A stretch of 64,000 nt of DNA from Parietichytrium sp. I65-24A (GCA_012862575.1 BLSF01000001.1:806001-870000), one strand, 5' to 3'. Numbered from the stretch's first letter, positions 9,309-20,019 are shown. Numbers and translations: made by a program. Notes: generated by a model not told the origin, from the letters alone.

Positions 9309-11249
9309 ATGGAGTCGGAATCGGACACGCAAGCGTACGCGCAGGTGGTCAACTTGCAGAGGCAAGTGCGCGAGCTGGCGGCTGACGATGTGTTCGACTC
9401 CGCGGAAGCACTGGGAAGCATGATGGTGAGCATTTCGTCAAAACTTAGCCACGCGCTTCCAATATTTGGTGCAGGTTCAGTAAGTGCCTTTGGGCAGCGG
9501 GCTTTCGCGATGTGATGGGAAAATTGAGGGACGAGGGGAGGGGTTCATAGGTAGTAGAATGACAGCGATCTAACTGAAGCGGCTATAGCAAATTGAGTCT
9601 GTGATAATCTATGCGGATGTCCTGAAGGGCAAAAGGGAGCTGAAGAGGGCGATTGACTACTACATGCAGGCGCTGGGCCTGAGGAAGAGTCTGCGGGACC
9701 CACAGCCATTTGGTAAGACCTTTGCATGAACGAATCGTCTGACGAAAGGCTTGAATGGCGTGAATTCACTCTAACCTGTGATGTCTTGTTTGCCAAAGAC
9801 GAGTCGGTGCTTGTGCCTTCGTGGAAGACTGGGAATCGGAACTCCCCAGAACTGGAAGACTCCGAGACAAAAACCGTGGAAGTTGGGGTTGTTGAAGCTG
9901 AGCTTAAATTTCGCGTGGCGAGGTGCCATGCACAGCTAAATAATAAACAAGCGGCACTGAAGACGCTAGAGTCTATCTCGGCTCGTTTTCGAACACATAC
10001 CATGTGGCTTACCATGTCAACGCTTTATGAGCAATTGTCGATGAGTAGACCCGCTGTTGGCGCCAGCAGGGAGGCGATTAGCGTTTGCCCGTACGCTCTG
10101 TCATGCTATCCCTCTCTGGTCCAACTTGGCGTTCCTGAGGCGGAGCTTCACACGGTCTTGACCTTGCATCGCCACCAAGAAGCAGATGAGGAGTGGCTGC
10201 GAAGTTTTATTGACGGTCATGCCGCTCGGCTCGTGAGCGAGCCAAGTCAGAGTCGAAAGCATTTCGTGAAACTCAACAAATTGATTCCAAATAACGCCCA
10301 CATTCTCACCACGCTGGGAGGAATTGAAGCAGAGATGGGGGAGTTTCACTCTGCGCTGCTTTTGTTCCAGAAAGCGAGGTCAATCGATTCAAAAAACTTG
10401 AAAGGGTTGGACAGATTTGCGATGCTCCTCCGTGAGCAGAAAGACGCCGTGATGCTGAATAATCTTGCCAAAGAAATGATGGAGATTGACGACACAAGGC
10501 CAGAGTCGTGGTTAGCCGTAGCGCTCTTCACTGACCTCAGAGGTGAAGCGATGAGCGCGCTACAGTTCACCTCCAAGGCGCTAGAGATTGACCCCCAATA
10601 CGTGGAAGGGTATCATCTGAAGGGAGCGCTTCAGCTTCGAATGGGGCAGCCCGAGCTTAGCGTGTCTTCCATGTACAAAGCATATTCCCTCCGGAGAGAC
10701 TTTGACGCGTACAAAGGTCGTGTGAACGCATATCTTGCAATAGGAAAAGTGACCGAAGCTTTGCGAACCGCCAAGGGAGCACTGCAGCTCATGTCCAAAG
10801 ACCCGCGTGCAGTCTTACTCGTCGGCAGGGTGCTGGCTCAAACACCAGGGGATGGGCGAAAGAAGGCGAGCAAGGCTTACGCAAAAGCTCTAAAGCTCAA
10901 TCCTCTGTGCCACGAAGCTGCTATTGCTTTTGCGGACCTCTATCTCGCACAGCACCAATCATCTGGCGACTCCGACCTGCAGCCTGCCATTCAAATCCTT
11001 GTGCAAACTCTTCAGCACCAATCCAAAGACTTTTTGCACGTTAAACTGGGAGATTTATTCACGGCAGCGTCTGACTATTCGGCTGCACTTACTCAGTATC
11101 ACAATGCGCTCAGCATAAATCCAGACCACGAACTTGCAAAGCTGGGAATTGAGCGCCTGGAGAAGCTCATGCGCGGGATCGACCCTGACATGGACGAAGA
11201 CAACGACTACGACCTCGAGAACGAAGATTATTGCGACCAAGATATGTAA
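9309..11249 (+). CDS. APC7: Anaphase-promoting complex subunit 7 (TPR scaffold)
   Basis: Three exons are inferred: 9309-9479, 9589-9712 and 9799-11249, with introns GTAAGT...TATAG and GTAAGA...CAAAG. The phases fit: exon 2 ends in one base (G), which pairs with AC to give the Asp of DESVLVPSW. An alternative first donor (GTGAGC at 9426) is also in phase. The product is about 581 residues, close to animal APC7 (about 565). The sequence aligns by eye along the whole human protein: an early helical segment with YADVL (human YHADSL), then EAELKFRVARCHAQL (human EVKYKMAECYTML), then a string of TPRs such as GLDRFAMLLREQ and GYHLKGALQLRMGQ, and an acidic tail like the human one. APC7 is part of the TPR arm of the APC/C ubiquitin ligase and helps bind coactivators during mitosis. 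The gene converges on the next one with 152 bases between stops. Confidence 0.9.
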
Positions 11250-11401
11250 GGAGATCGAAAAGACCAAACTCAGAAAGATGAGAAAAGCAATATACACTTG
11301 AAGTTATCCTCGCCGCTTTTACAGAGTTTGCAGAGGAAGGAATACACAAAGAGGCGGCGCCTCAGCCAAGGCTCGCAGGGGTGGGGTCCTGGGTGGTGGT
11401 T

Positions 11402-11992
11402 TTACTCACAATCGAGGTCCATAAAGCTAGGGTCAGCTGACATCTTGCTTTCGATATCGGATTGCTGGTGGTGATCCGTGACGAAAAAGCTGCTTTCCGA
11501 AGTGGCGTTTGACTCTTGGTGCAGTGAATCGTTGGTGAGTCCGTGCCTGGATCCCTTCCTGCTGATCTTCTTCTTCTTCTTCTTCTTGCCAGAAGGAGAA
11601 GCATTCGGTAAAATACTCGCAGACCTAATTTGTTGTTGGAGTTTTTTGTCTTCCTTCAGTTTAGCCAGCCTCTCCTGCTTTTTCAAGTGCTCGAGCGCTT
11701 CGTATCGCTTCTGCTGCACGCGATGACGAAACTCTTCTTCCTCCTTCCTCCGCCAGTACTCCTGCTTCTCGGCAGCCTTGAACTCTTGCTCAATAATATG
11801 CAGACGTGATGTGTGCTTGTCCATGTTGATCACGCGTCCCTTGACGTCGATGAGCCCATTCGCGTACAGATGCGACTGCACATGTTTCTTTTCAAAAAAC
11901 TTTTGCAGGTTTTGGTCTCTCAGCGGGTTGTACTGCGGGAGCTTCTCCTTGTGAAACCTCAGGTCAAACCCGCCCTTGTTGTTCCCGCTCAT
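11402..11992 (-). CDS. Small coiled-coil protein, unknown
   Basis: 196 residues from the ATG at 11992. The frame stays open upstream to 12184 but only with a non-ATG start and repeat-derived residues, so that part is taken as 5' leader. The N-terminus has a compact motif, KLPQYNPLRDQNLQKFFEKK followed by HLYANGLID. A long charged helix, rich in E, K, R and Q and likely a coiled coil, follows at about 60-135. Then comes a run of seven Lys, and the protein ends in an acidic tail. The PLxDxxLxxFF...HLxxxGLI pattern recalls short cilia-associated proteins, but I cannot name the family. A 9/18-base tandem array lies just upstream (12152-12270). Confidence 0.7.
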   Translation of the reverse strand: MSGNNKGGFDLRFHKEKLPQYNPLRDQNLQKFFEKKHVQSHLYANGLIDVKGRVINMDKHTSRLHIIEQEFKAAEKQEYWRRKEEEEFRHRVQQKRYEALEHLKKQERLAKLKEDKKLQQQIRSASILPNASPSGKKKKKKKISRKGSRHGLTNDSLHQESNATSESSFFVTDHHQQSDIESKMSADPSFMDLDCE

Positions 11993-12151
11993 CTTGTTCT
12001 CGCAGCCTCTTGCAGCGTCCACTCGCGACCACCCACCTCTTTGCGGCGTGCTGTTCCCGACTCTTGGCACTTTTCCAAAAGTCCCTTGCGTCACTGTCAC
12101 TGCTCCCTTGCTCGCCAAACACTCGCTCTCTTGTACCTTCGATTCCGCGCG

Positions 12152-12270
12152 CTCCAATCTCTCCAATCTCTCCAATCCTTCCAATCTCTATAATCTCTAT
12201 AATCTCTATAATCTCTCAAATCGCTACAATCTCTCAAATCGCTATAATCTCTCAAATCGCTACAATCTCT
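12152..12270. repeat. Tandem array, 9-base units evolving into 18-base units
   Basis: CCAATCTCT-type units are followed by three AATCTCTAT units (12183-12209). Three 18-base units AATCTCTCAAATCGCTAY then follow (12210-12263), with a partial copy. The array sits 160 bases upstream of the ATG of the - strand coiled-coil gene, so it is probably in its 5' leader or promoter. Confidence 0.9.
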
Positions 12271-13459
12271 TTCGCGCCAAAGTCATTTCACTTTCTCGCG
12301 GCAAATGCGTACGCTTTTCGGTAGCAATGCGTTAGTCTCCCATCGACGAGTTGAACGGATCTTCTGGTCAGAGGGTCGGCCGAGTGTAAACTCTGAAGAC
12401 TCTGAATAAGTGGCTGCTTGGAATTTGGAGAAGCGTTCCGCAAGGCGAGTTAGCCGTCGTTTTAGATAGTCTTAACCCCGATCACTTGTCAGTCTTGACT
12501 TTGATTTCTGTGATTCCCCAAAAAAAGGTGAAAACATCCTCACAACAATACAGCCAAAAGACATCCACACTCTACCATTCCCACTAGCGCTGTGCCAACA
12601 CACCATCGTTCCCACTCTAAAGTCTAGCAGTTATTGCTAGCCTACCCAATGAAGTCCCATAAGAAAAGCACTGATCCCTAATCTTCGTACCACGTCGCTA
12701 CGTATCCAAGTAGCCGCTTCCCCTCCCCCTCCTCCCCCCCAAAAAACCCTCTCGTTTGCGAGATTGTGAGGGACATCTAAATTCTTTTCTAATTTTTTCA
12801 CAACCCAGCATCCCACAAGCCACGGAAATCCGAGGCCGCCTATCTACCTTAGCGACAGACTACGCCACAGTTCTTACAGACGCATAACCGAGTTCTACCA
12901 CCGGTAAGGAGCGGCTATGAACTGGTGGCGAGGCCCCCTAGTCGAGAAGAGAGGCGCCACTCCACGCACGGCCTCGGGGACTAGAGGTACTAAAGGGACG
13001 GTAGCGACATACGTTATCTGCGGACTACTGCGGACTACTGCGCCGTGTTTTGTATGCGAGGCGCGGCGGGAGCGTGTCCCGGCGATCCGCTTCCGCGTGA
13101 GTGAGTGAGTAATCATTTGTTTGTGTGTTGTGTGCGCCAAGCAAGTGGGGCAGAGAGAGAGATAGATAGATAGAGAGAGAGAGAGAAAGGGCCAAGTGGA
13201 GAAAGTGGAGAGGAAAAACAAAAGTGTCCGTAGGCACTGGACTGGAAGTTCGATAGTGAGGCTGCGCAAGACGGTTGTTTGTGGCTTATGTTTCTGTGCG
13301 AGAAGACGACTTTGCCTGGGCTTGCTTTCATCTGTTCAATCAATCTATTCGCGTGGTCGAGTCTGAGTTCGAAGAAGGAACGGGTGCTCGAATCAGCTGC
13401 CAGGTGATTGATTGATTACCTTGGCGCGGTGATTGTGTGTGTGTGTGTGTGGGACAGGG
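12271..13459. other. Intergenic region with C-tract and GA/GT microsatellites
   Basis: About 1.2 kb between divergent genes. Visible items are a C-rich tract (12719-12740), a GA/GATA microsatellite (13151-13187) and a GT run (13434-13451) that ends just before the ATG of the TPR gene. Open frames here are products of these simple repeats. Confidence 0.6.
13151..13187. repeat. GA/GATA microsatellite
   Basis: A run of GAGA and GATA units. It creates spurious Leu/Ser-rich open frames on the opposite strand. Confidence 0.9.
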
Positions 13460-14446
13460 ATGGCAAATTTGTTTGAGTTCTGCTGTGGCGGCTCGGAAAG
13501 CCGTGGCGGGAATAACGCCGAAAGAGAGACATGGAGCTCAGACCCAAAGTCGTTCGGGGAGTATGGGAAGGAATTGGGCGAAGAAGCAGACGCGGCTACT
13601 GATTTAAGGTTTCTGGAAGAGGCCTTTACATTGGATGAGGGCTCCAAATCGAGGTACGAACAGATGCTTGCGGAAGAAGAACAAAGCCTTCTCTTGTCTC
13701 ATAGTGGGAGGCGCAACGAAGGCGATGCTTCTGGCGGCCCAGGGTATGCCGATGGCGACATTTTCGGTGCTGAAGGGCTTGCTAACTTTAGTGGGGTGGG
13801 CGAAGCAATGGATATCGACGGCCTGGAGTCTCTAGTCGTGCCGCTCGCTCAAAAGGATCTCTTTGCTGAATATCAAGATGTGATATATATGAGCGACGAC
13901 GAGGCTACCGTCGCTTGGTCTAAGGTGGACGAAGACAAGTCGGGCTTGGAGTTTCTCCATGCTGGAGTCAAATGTTGCTATCAAAAAGAGTTTGCTTTAT
14001 CAAAGCGCAATCTTAAAATGTGTATTAAAATGGCGATTCAAGATAAGGATGAAATTCTTCTTGCCAGGGCGTGCGGGAATCTTGCAAACATATACGAATC
14101 TGAGGGGCGCTCACACAAGGCGCTTGGCCTGTACCAAAGATGCATTGCTCTTTTGAGAGACAACGGCGACGTCATGCGAGAGCGCTTCATGATCTCCAAC
14201 GCTCTTTTTTCTTGCGTGAAATTAAAACAGTATGAAGAGGCTGTACAACTGGCGCGAAGGCAACTGGAGATATTCAACATGCAGCTCAGCGAAGGCACGC
14301 GCGACGCCGAGCTTGATGCCTCTATCGGGGAGACGAAGCATACTATCGAGGTGCTGGAAAAGGCAATTAGTAGCGGTCAAGAAGTAGAGATTGATGAGAA
14401 CCCATCAAATCGAGTGCTCCTAGCCGTTCAAGACTCTCACAAGTAG
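13460..14446 (+). CDS. TPR-repeat protein with Cys-Cys N-terminus
   Basis: 328 residues from the ATG at 13460; the frame begins nine codons earlier only through a GT microsatellite and a TTG. The N-terminus MANLFEFCCGG carries a CC pair near residue 8 that could be acylated and tether the protein to membrane (inference). The first half is Gly- and acid-rich and probably disordered. Residues about 160-270 form TPR-like helix pairs, including ARACGNLANIYESEGRSHKA (classical TPR A/B helix residues) and ISNALFSCVKLKQYEEAVQL. I cannot assign a family. It converges on ATG9 with 361 bases between stops. Confidence 0.75.
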   Translation: MANLFEFCCGGSESRGGNNAERETWSSDPKSFGEYGKELGEEADAATDLRFLEEAFTLDEGSKSRYEQMLAEEEQSLLLSHSGRRNEGDASGGPGYADGDIFGAEGLANFSGVGEAMDIDGLESLVVPLAQKDLFAEYQDVIYMSDDEATVAWSKVDEDKSGLEFLHAGVKCCYQKEFALSKRNLKMCIKMAIQDKDEILLARACGNLANIYESEGRSHKALGLYQRCIALLRDNGDVMRERFMISNALFSCVKLKQYEEAVQLARRQLEIFNMQLSEGTRDAELDASIGETKHTIEVLEKAISSGQEVEIDENPSNRVLLAVQDSHK

Positions 14447-14807
14447 CAATTGATGTGGGGCTTGGGAAGCCAACATTCAGTTTGCTTTTTTTTTATAAAT
14501 TGGGCCATGCAGGGTGTAAATAATTTTGCGCAATCGCTTTAATGAAGGCCTTTGCTTGTACCATGCATCGAACTCGCACATGGCGCTCTACGATGGTGAG
14601 ATGCAGTCAGACGAATAACCGCAGTTTTTATTTGTACAACTTTTGAAGAAAAACTCAGAATTAATTCAGAACTCAAAAGACGTAGGTTTCATTTTTGTAC
14701 AAAGTGTTCTGTGAACAAACATAAACATAAATATCGCGTTCATAGTGCAAGAAGGGCCAAGTGCAGATGTAAGCTTCGGACGACCTCGCGCGAGCGAACC
14801 AAAGTAG
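14447..14807. other. Intergenic, 3' ends of TPR gene and ATG9
   Basis: AT-rich convergent spacer with a T run (14487-14494) and no open frame of coding character. Confidence 0.5.
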
Positions 14808-16994
14808 CTAAGGGCGGGGACCTTTTGCGTTATCAACTCGATCGCGAAACTCCTCCATCCAATAAAAGTAGTTCTCCCCATTAGGATACTTGAACGTGTT
14901 GAGTGGATGTGCTATCGTGTCTGATGCTGCAAAGTACTCGTGGTCGGCTTGCGAGGACACCTTCTGTCCCGCTCCTCCGCGCTGCTGACTTTGCCGAAGC
15001 TGCTGCTTCTTTTCTATCTCCGCAGCCGCAGTGAAGGACGAGGTCATGTTCGCATAAGATGTAGAGCTCCCATTCTCCGTCCCTTGGTCATTACTTACTA
15101 GGCTGTCCTCGATGGCGTTCCGCTGGAAGCGATCCAGTTTCGTCATCAGACAGTTGCCTCCACCTTCGTCGCCAACTCCGTTTAGGGTATCCTTCCAATT
15201 TGGGTAGTTGACCTTGAAATTGAGCAATGATTTTTCCAGCTTTCCACCGGACAAGGTGACTCGATGAACGCTCACAAAGTTCCCGCCGCCAAGGCGAGAA
15301 ACCACTTCAGCCCCGTACTTTTGGTCTCCGTTTCGAGCCAAGTTAAAAGTGGAATATACACACACATCTCCGACTCCGTCCACAGATTCGGTGCGCGCCA
15401 TGAGAAAGTCGAGCAAACCTTGAGTGTACTTTGGAAAGACGAAGATCAGAACATAAGGCGTCGTCAGAATGCAAAGTAACTCCCGAAGTAGCAAGACCAC
15501 CTTGTATGGAAGATAGTCGCTGAACTCGTCCCGGACGTCAAAACTGTGAGTGTTCTGTCGCCACCGATCTGGAAGGAAATGTGTGAATGCAACGACCTTC
15601 CGCATGCTCTTGTCCGGCGAGAAAACAAGCTGCTCGAGTGGTGGAATGAGACTCCGAGCGAAGGCCAGCACTCCCGAAAATACAGCAATGTACCACACCA
15701 AATTTCGATCGTCCAATTTAATATGAAGCAGGATGGACTCATCCAGCAAAGTGAGGAGCATGAGGATACCGACAAAGCCACCGGTCACAAATGATACTCC
15801 CCCCGCAAGTACTGTGGGTACGGGCGATGGAAACTGTCGTAAAAAATCGTCAGCGTGCTTGACAGATGCGATAGTTCGCTTCTGAAAAATATGCTCCAAT
15901 TCGTTGAACTCGCGAAAGCGCCAAAGAGCGTATAATGACCACCAGCGCGGGCCAAGGTAGTTTCGTTTTCCGTGCCACTCCTCGGCATGCTTTAAAAAGG
16001 AATAGATGATCATGAACCCGATCGAGAAAGGCGTCAGAACAAGGTTCAGAAATCCAAACATAACGAATCGATTCTTGAGGCCAGCCACGTCTCGAACGAA
16101 ATTTTTCCGCACTTGGAATTGCTGGTCAAACATTGGGTCAAGGACGCACAGCTCAAGCATGAGCTCCAAATTCTTCCCAAAAAACCAGTTACTTCCTAGC
16201 ATTTCGGTTCCCAGAGGCAGTACCTCCTCGTTAATAAGTGCAATGAGGTAGTTCTTCTTGCGCATGATCCTCATCGCAACGTCCTTGGCGTCAAACCCAG
16301 AGCCATTTAGCTGGATTGGGCATTCGCCGGCTTCTTGGAGGGCCACAAGTTTGTCCACGACCTGGCTCCACTCCATGGTTTGCAACTCCCTGGTCGATAT
16401 CCGTAGCCGTTTCTGGAAGAAGTGGCGCATCTCGAAGCTCTTTTTCAGATTGGCAACTGAGAGCAGCACTGTCCAGCACCAGTACCCCGCGAACAGCAAA
16501 AAGTAAAAACCCACGAAGAGGCGGTACGCCAGAGAGCTATGCCCCCCGAGGCTCATAGTATAGTGCGAGAACTCCTTGCAGGTGGCTTCATCTTTGCACT
16601 TCATTAGCTCGTGCCAGTCCACAAACCCAAGCAAGAACGTCGAGAACAAGATCGTGAACCCCAGCGTTAAAATATTCACTCCCGTTTTCGCGAGTATGCA
16701 CGCGAAACCCTTTTCGTAATAGTAGGCGTACACATTCGCAAAAAACTCGTCCAAGTTGCTGGGTCCAATCCACTCCTCCTCCTCCTCCTCCTCATTGTCC
16801 TCATTATCCTCTTCGAAACGCCCGCCACCGCGCGGGGGTACGCGCGTACCCCTAGACGCGGACTGTATTTGCTCGTACTTGTCCTTCCTTCTGCCGCCGC
16901 CCATCGCGCGCCCCTGCTCCACGTCGATCATCTCCACGCTCTGCATCCCTACGTACCCGCCCAGACGGTCCCTGCCCTCCTCCGGCGCAATCAT
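14808..16994 (-). CDS. ATG9: Autophagy-related protein 9 (lipid scramblase of phagophore growth)
   Basis: 728 residues from the ATG at 16994. An earlier in-frame ATG (17144) would add 50 Pro/Ser/His-Thr residues translated from pyrimidine- and GT-rich leader, so I prefer the later start. After an acidic N-terminus (a run of Glu, about 61-73), the ATG9 core begins with LDEFFANVYAYYYEKGF (about 80-96) and TM1. Family hallmarks follow: RKKNYLIALINEEVLPL, RKNFVRDVAGLKNRFVMFG, LWRFREFNELEHIFQKR, and a final helix pair around SFVTGGFVGILMLLTLLDES with PPLEQLVFSPDKSM. The C-terminal 150 residues are polar and Ser/Gln-rich, as is usual. ATG9 is a trimeric vesicle membrane protein that scrambles phospholipids delivered by ATG2 during autophagosome formation. 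The region around 16835-16852 encodes RGTRVPP from a perfect 18-base palindrome. Confidence 0.93.
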   Translation of the reverse strand: MIAPEEGRDRLGGYVGMQSVEMIDVEQGRAMGGGRRKDKYEQIQSASRGTRVPPRGGGRFEEDNEDNEEEEEEEWIGPSNLDEFFANVYAYYYEKGFACILAKTGVNILTLGFTILFSTFLLGFVDWHELMKCKDEATCKEFSHYTMSLGGHSSLAYRLFVGFYFLLFAGYWCWTVLLSVANLKKSFEMRHFFQKRLRISTRELQTMEWSQVVDKLVALQEAGECPIQLNGSGFDAKDVAMRIMRKKNYLIALINEEVLPLGTEMLGSNWFFGKNLELMLELCVLDPMFDQQFQVRKNFVRDVAGLKNRFVMFGFLNLVLTPFSIGFMIIYSFLKHAEEWHGKRNYLGPRWWSLYALWRFREFNELEHIFQKRTIASVKHADDFLRQFPSPVPTVLAGGVSFVTGGFVGILMLLTLLDESILLHIKLDDRNLVWYIAVFSGVLAFARSLIPPLEQLVFSPDKSMRKVVAFTHFLPDRWRQNTHSFDVRDEFSDYLPYKVVLLLRELLCILTTPYVLIFVFPKYTQGLLDFLMARTESVDGVGDVCVYSTFNLARNGDQKYGAEVVSRLGGGNFVSVHRVTLSGGKLEKSLLNFKVNYPNWKDTLNGVGDEGGGNCLMTKLDRFQRNAIEDSLVSNDQGTENGSSTSYANMTSSFTAAAEIEKKQQLRQSQQRGGAGQKVSSQADHEYFAASDTIAHPLNTFKYPNGENYFYWMEEFRDRVDNAKGPRP

Positions 16995-17737
16995 CGCGAG
17001 TGTGTGTGTGTGTGAGTGTCCGCGCGCACTCCCTCTCACAAAGCAATACCGTACCTGTGGGACGGGGGAGTGAAATATGTGTGTGGGACAGAGTGGAGAA
17101 AGTGGACAGAGGAAAGGAAAAGGAAGGAGCGGAGAGGAATTCATTCACATGTGAATTCATTCTTCTTGTGAGAATTAGGAGGCGCGCCAACTAGGATTTG
17201 GGTTGAGAGGTGTTAGGAGTCCTGGGGAACGTGCTGAGAACGTCCTAAGGAAGCAGTAGGACCCTATAGGACACCAGGAGGTTTACTATAGGGTAAAGGG
17301 TAGCTCTCGGAGTAGAGGCGGGTGAGGGGGAGAACACCCGAGGGGGTAAAAGAAAAGAAATTTCTACCGAACAAAGAACTGCTCCTTTTCCTGACCGTTC
17401 AAAATTTTACGCACTTCTTCAATCAATCAAATTGAATCATTCAATGAACAATCAGTTATGATCAGTTGATTGAACATTGATTGTTGATTGATTGATTGAT
17501 TGACAGTGAGAACAATGTTCTGAACTCTGATTGAACATTGATTGTTGATTGATTGATTGATTGACAGTGAGAACAATGTTCTGAACTCTGAAAACAAGAC
17601 ACAGGTTGGTTGCCTTTGAGCTGGCGCGTTTTGATGGAGAGTTAGTCTACTAAGGTGCGCGGCGGCGGCGTGCACAGGCGCAAGCCAGCGCTCAAATCAA
17701 TACATGCGCCGACTCGGTTGAAGACGGCAGGCGCGAA
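16995..17737. other. Divergent intergenic region between ATG9 and LRR gene
   Basis: It contains a GT run (16999-17016), a block rich in AGGA/CTAGG-like words (17200-17340) and an exact 61-base tandem duplication (listed separately). No gene is seen. Confidence 0.6.
17468..17589 (+). repeat. Exact 61-base tandem duplication carrying ATTGACAGTGA
   Basis: Two head-to-tail copies (17468-17528 and 17529-17589) appear identical. Each contains a (GATT)n stretch followed by ATTGACAGTGA and then GAACAATGTTC, a short palindrome. They lie in the ATG9/LRR divergent spacer. Confidence 0.92.
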
Positions 17738-18703
17738 ATGAACTTGCGGAAAGACTCGGAAACGGACGATGCAAGTGAGCTGGAGCTGTGGATCGCGAGC
17801 CGCATTGACTCCACGAAGGACGGGACTTCGAATGCGCTTGAGGATGGCAAACAAAGGCCCGTCAGCGCGGCTACGGCAGGGTCGAGGGTGAAAAGAGGCG
17901 CGAACAATTTGCTGAAACAAGGCAGTAAAGCCGTCCGGCTCGGACGGTCACAGTCTACGCGGCCAAATGTCAAGCAGCGAGACTCACTGATGAAGAAGGA
18001 ACTGACATTCACCGGGCAATGCCTCACTTTGAGGAAGGTCTGCTTGGACGATAGCAACGTAGACGTTCTCTGGAAGTCTTGCAAGATGCCAAATCTGCGC
18101 GAGCTCAGTCTTCCAGGAGACCCTCTCGACGACATTTATTTGAGTTGTAGTGGGCTTGGGCGCATAGCGGGTTCTGGATTACTGACGAGCAATCTGACGA
18201 GTCTCGATCTGAGCTACAATGAGTTGACCGGAGATTTGTCGTCTCTCGCCCAGCTCGAACTGAGCAAACTCGTATTGGCCCATGCGAAACTCTCTGAGAC
18301 CGCTCTTCTTAGCTATCTTTCAAACTTGGCTCCGGCAAATTCGATGCTTGAGCACCTCGATGTGTCGCACAACGATTTCGGGGACGAGGGCGTCATCCAG
18401 CTGACACTGACTATAGGTCGTCTCCCGGCCATTCGTCATGTCAACTTGGCGGGGAATCGACTCTCGTGTCTAGGAGGCAACGCCAAAGTCTGTCACGCGA
18501 TTGCAGAGTTGCTCAAGGTGACGCGGAGTTTGCTCGTTCTTGACTTACGGGAGTGCAGTTTGGACTCAATGAGCAGAGAACACATCGTGCGTGAGGGACA
18601 CAGCCACAATTGTTCATACGTTGACGTCACCCCAGGGCTCCGAGATAGCTGTCTGGACGGCATCACGGTTCGCACTCCTCAGAGGTGCCAGCTCTTGTTC
18701 TAG
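17738..18703 (+). CDS. Leucine-rich-repeat protein
   Basis: 321 residues. A basic, Ser/Thr-rich N-terminus (about 1-90) is followed by leucine-rich repeats of the ribonuclease-inhibitor style. LTSLDLSYNELTG, LEHLDVSHNDFGDEGV, IRHVNLAGNRLSC and LLVLDLRECSLDS each fit the LxxLxLxxNxL scaffold. It is probably a cytoplasmic protein-interaction module. No kinase, NACHT or transmembrane segment is visible. Flagellated protists carry many such LRR proteins and I cannot name this one. The ATG at 17738 follows a purine-rich context (GCGCGAA) and is the first in frame. Confidence 0.8.
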   Translation: MNLRKDSETDDASELELWIASRIDSTKDGTSNALEDGKQRPVSAATAGSRVKRGANNLLKQGSKAVRLGRSQSTRPNVKQRDSLMKKELTFTGQCLTLRKVCLDDSNVDVLWKSCKMPNLRELSLPGDPLDDIYLSCSGLGRIAGSGLLTSNLTSLDLSYNELTGDLSSLAQLELSKLVLAHAKLSETALLSYLSNLAPANSMLEHLDVSHNDFGDEGVIQLTLTIGRLPAIRHVNLAGNRLSCLGGNAKVCHAIAELLKVTRSLLVLDLRECSLDSMSREHIVREGHSHNCSYVDVTPGLRDSCLDGITVRTPQRCQLLF

Positions 18704-20019
18704 CTAGCACAAATTCGACCTCGTTGTGATTTCTTCTCGTACCCGCTTCAATCGTAACACCGTTTTGAACCGATTTCGCGCGACTTTGTGCTGCATTTGC
18801 TCGGAGCTGGTCTCATGAGACTGTAGAATATGTAAAATCTGAATTCTGTAGAACGTAGAACGTACATAAATAGGCAAGCTCGCCGCTCCTACCTCTCCTC
18901 ATCAAATACTAGTCCTGGCTGTGATTGTTTTACGCGCACTTTTGGCGCGGGCACCGTGATTTTATGTCGCACCAAGCAAAGTCGCCTCGGCAGCGATTTC
19001 TGACAAACATTTCCCTGGAAAGATCCTGATGCGGTTGTTCTCTAGCTATTCATATTGGTTTCTGTCTTGCTCGTGGTGTGTGTTGTGTTGTCGTTTCTGG
19101 CGCGTCTCTTTCCCAAGCCGTGAGCTTCTAAAACTGGCAGCGGTATTACAGACGGATAAAAAGTACCGCTACCGACGCTGCCGACGAAATTTCTTTGTTG
19201 CTTCCCGAGACAGAATTCAGATTCAGAAGAAAGGCCTCAACTTGGCTCTCTGCTCTCTCTGCTCTCTCTGTATAACAGGCCTCGCCGGGTCAGATCAGGA
19301 TCAGTTCCCCACCTGAGTAATAATCCAGAATCAGAATCCAGGTTCAGAATCTGTTATTTCAGAAGCCTACTTGCGATGTCCAGCTTCTATGATTTGCAGG
19401 CTTTCTTCTTCTTTCACACTGGTGTACATCAGCCAGCGCTTCTCCTACGATATACCTGGTGGTCGAGTGCAGAGTACAGAGTACAGAGACTCCAGGATCG
19501 TTTGCATAATTCGTTTGTTTGATGAGATTCGTCTCTCATCAATTCAATCAAAAGACTCAAAAGTCGCTGTAATTCGTCGTATCAGTTATCAGTTGCGCTT
19601 CCCATTCGCCACTATTCGCCATCTCCCCTCCTTACTCTCCGCTAACACCTCCTACCGGCACTCCACTTCGAAAGCTTCACCAGCCCGGTAATTACACTAC
19701 CAACACTGCTACGTTAAGGATGGGCCTAGAGAATTAAAGTTTGCTGGTACATTTACAGTAAGTGCAGTAGAAGAGAGTGATAAGGTGGCACTAAGTACTC
19801 CCAGCGGGGAGAGTCTTGTTCTAGCAAGTGCGGTAGGAAGTGGTAGGAGAGAGGGACGAGTAGTATCTTATGTATCTTGTATCTCTTGTATCGAAACAGT
19901 CGAAACAGAATGATCTTGTTGTGTTGTTATGTTGTTGTTGCATGAGATTGAGCAGCAGACCCGCAACGTACCCGGAGAAGAAGATAGCCCAGTGGACAGA
20001 GCAAGGAGCGCGCAGCAAG
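18704..20019. other. Intergenic, 1.3 kb
   Basis: Repetitive short words (GAATCAGAATCCAG, GTACAGAGTACAGAG near 19465-19485, and CTCTCTG near 19240-19270). Short open frames here lack coding character. No RNA gene is recognised. Confidence 0.5.

Noticed and set aside
12895-13269. Leu/Ser-rich open frame on the - strand
   Set aside because: Produced by the GA/GATA microsatellite; no domain or coding bias.
17000-17144. N-terminal extension of ATG9 from the ATG at 17144
   Set aside because: Pro/Ser and His-Thr composition comes from pyrimidine and GT repeats; ATG9 conservation begins well after the ATG at 16994.
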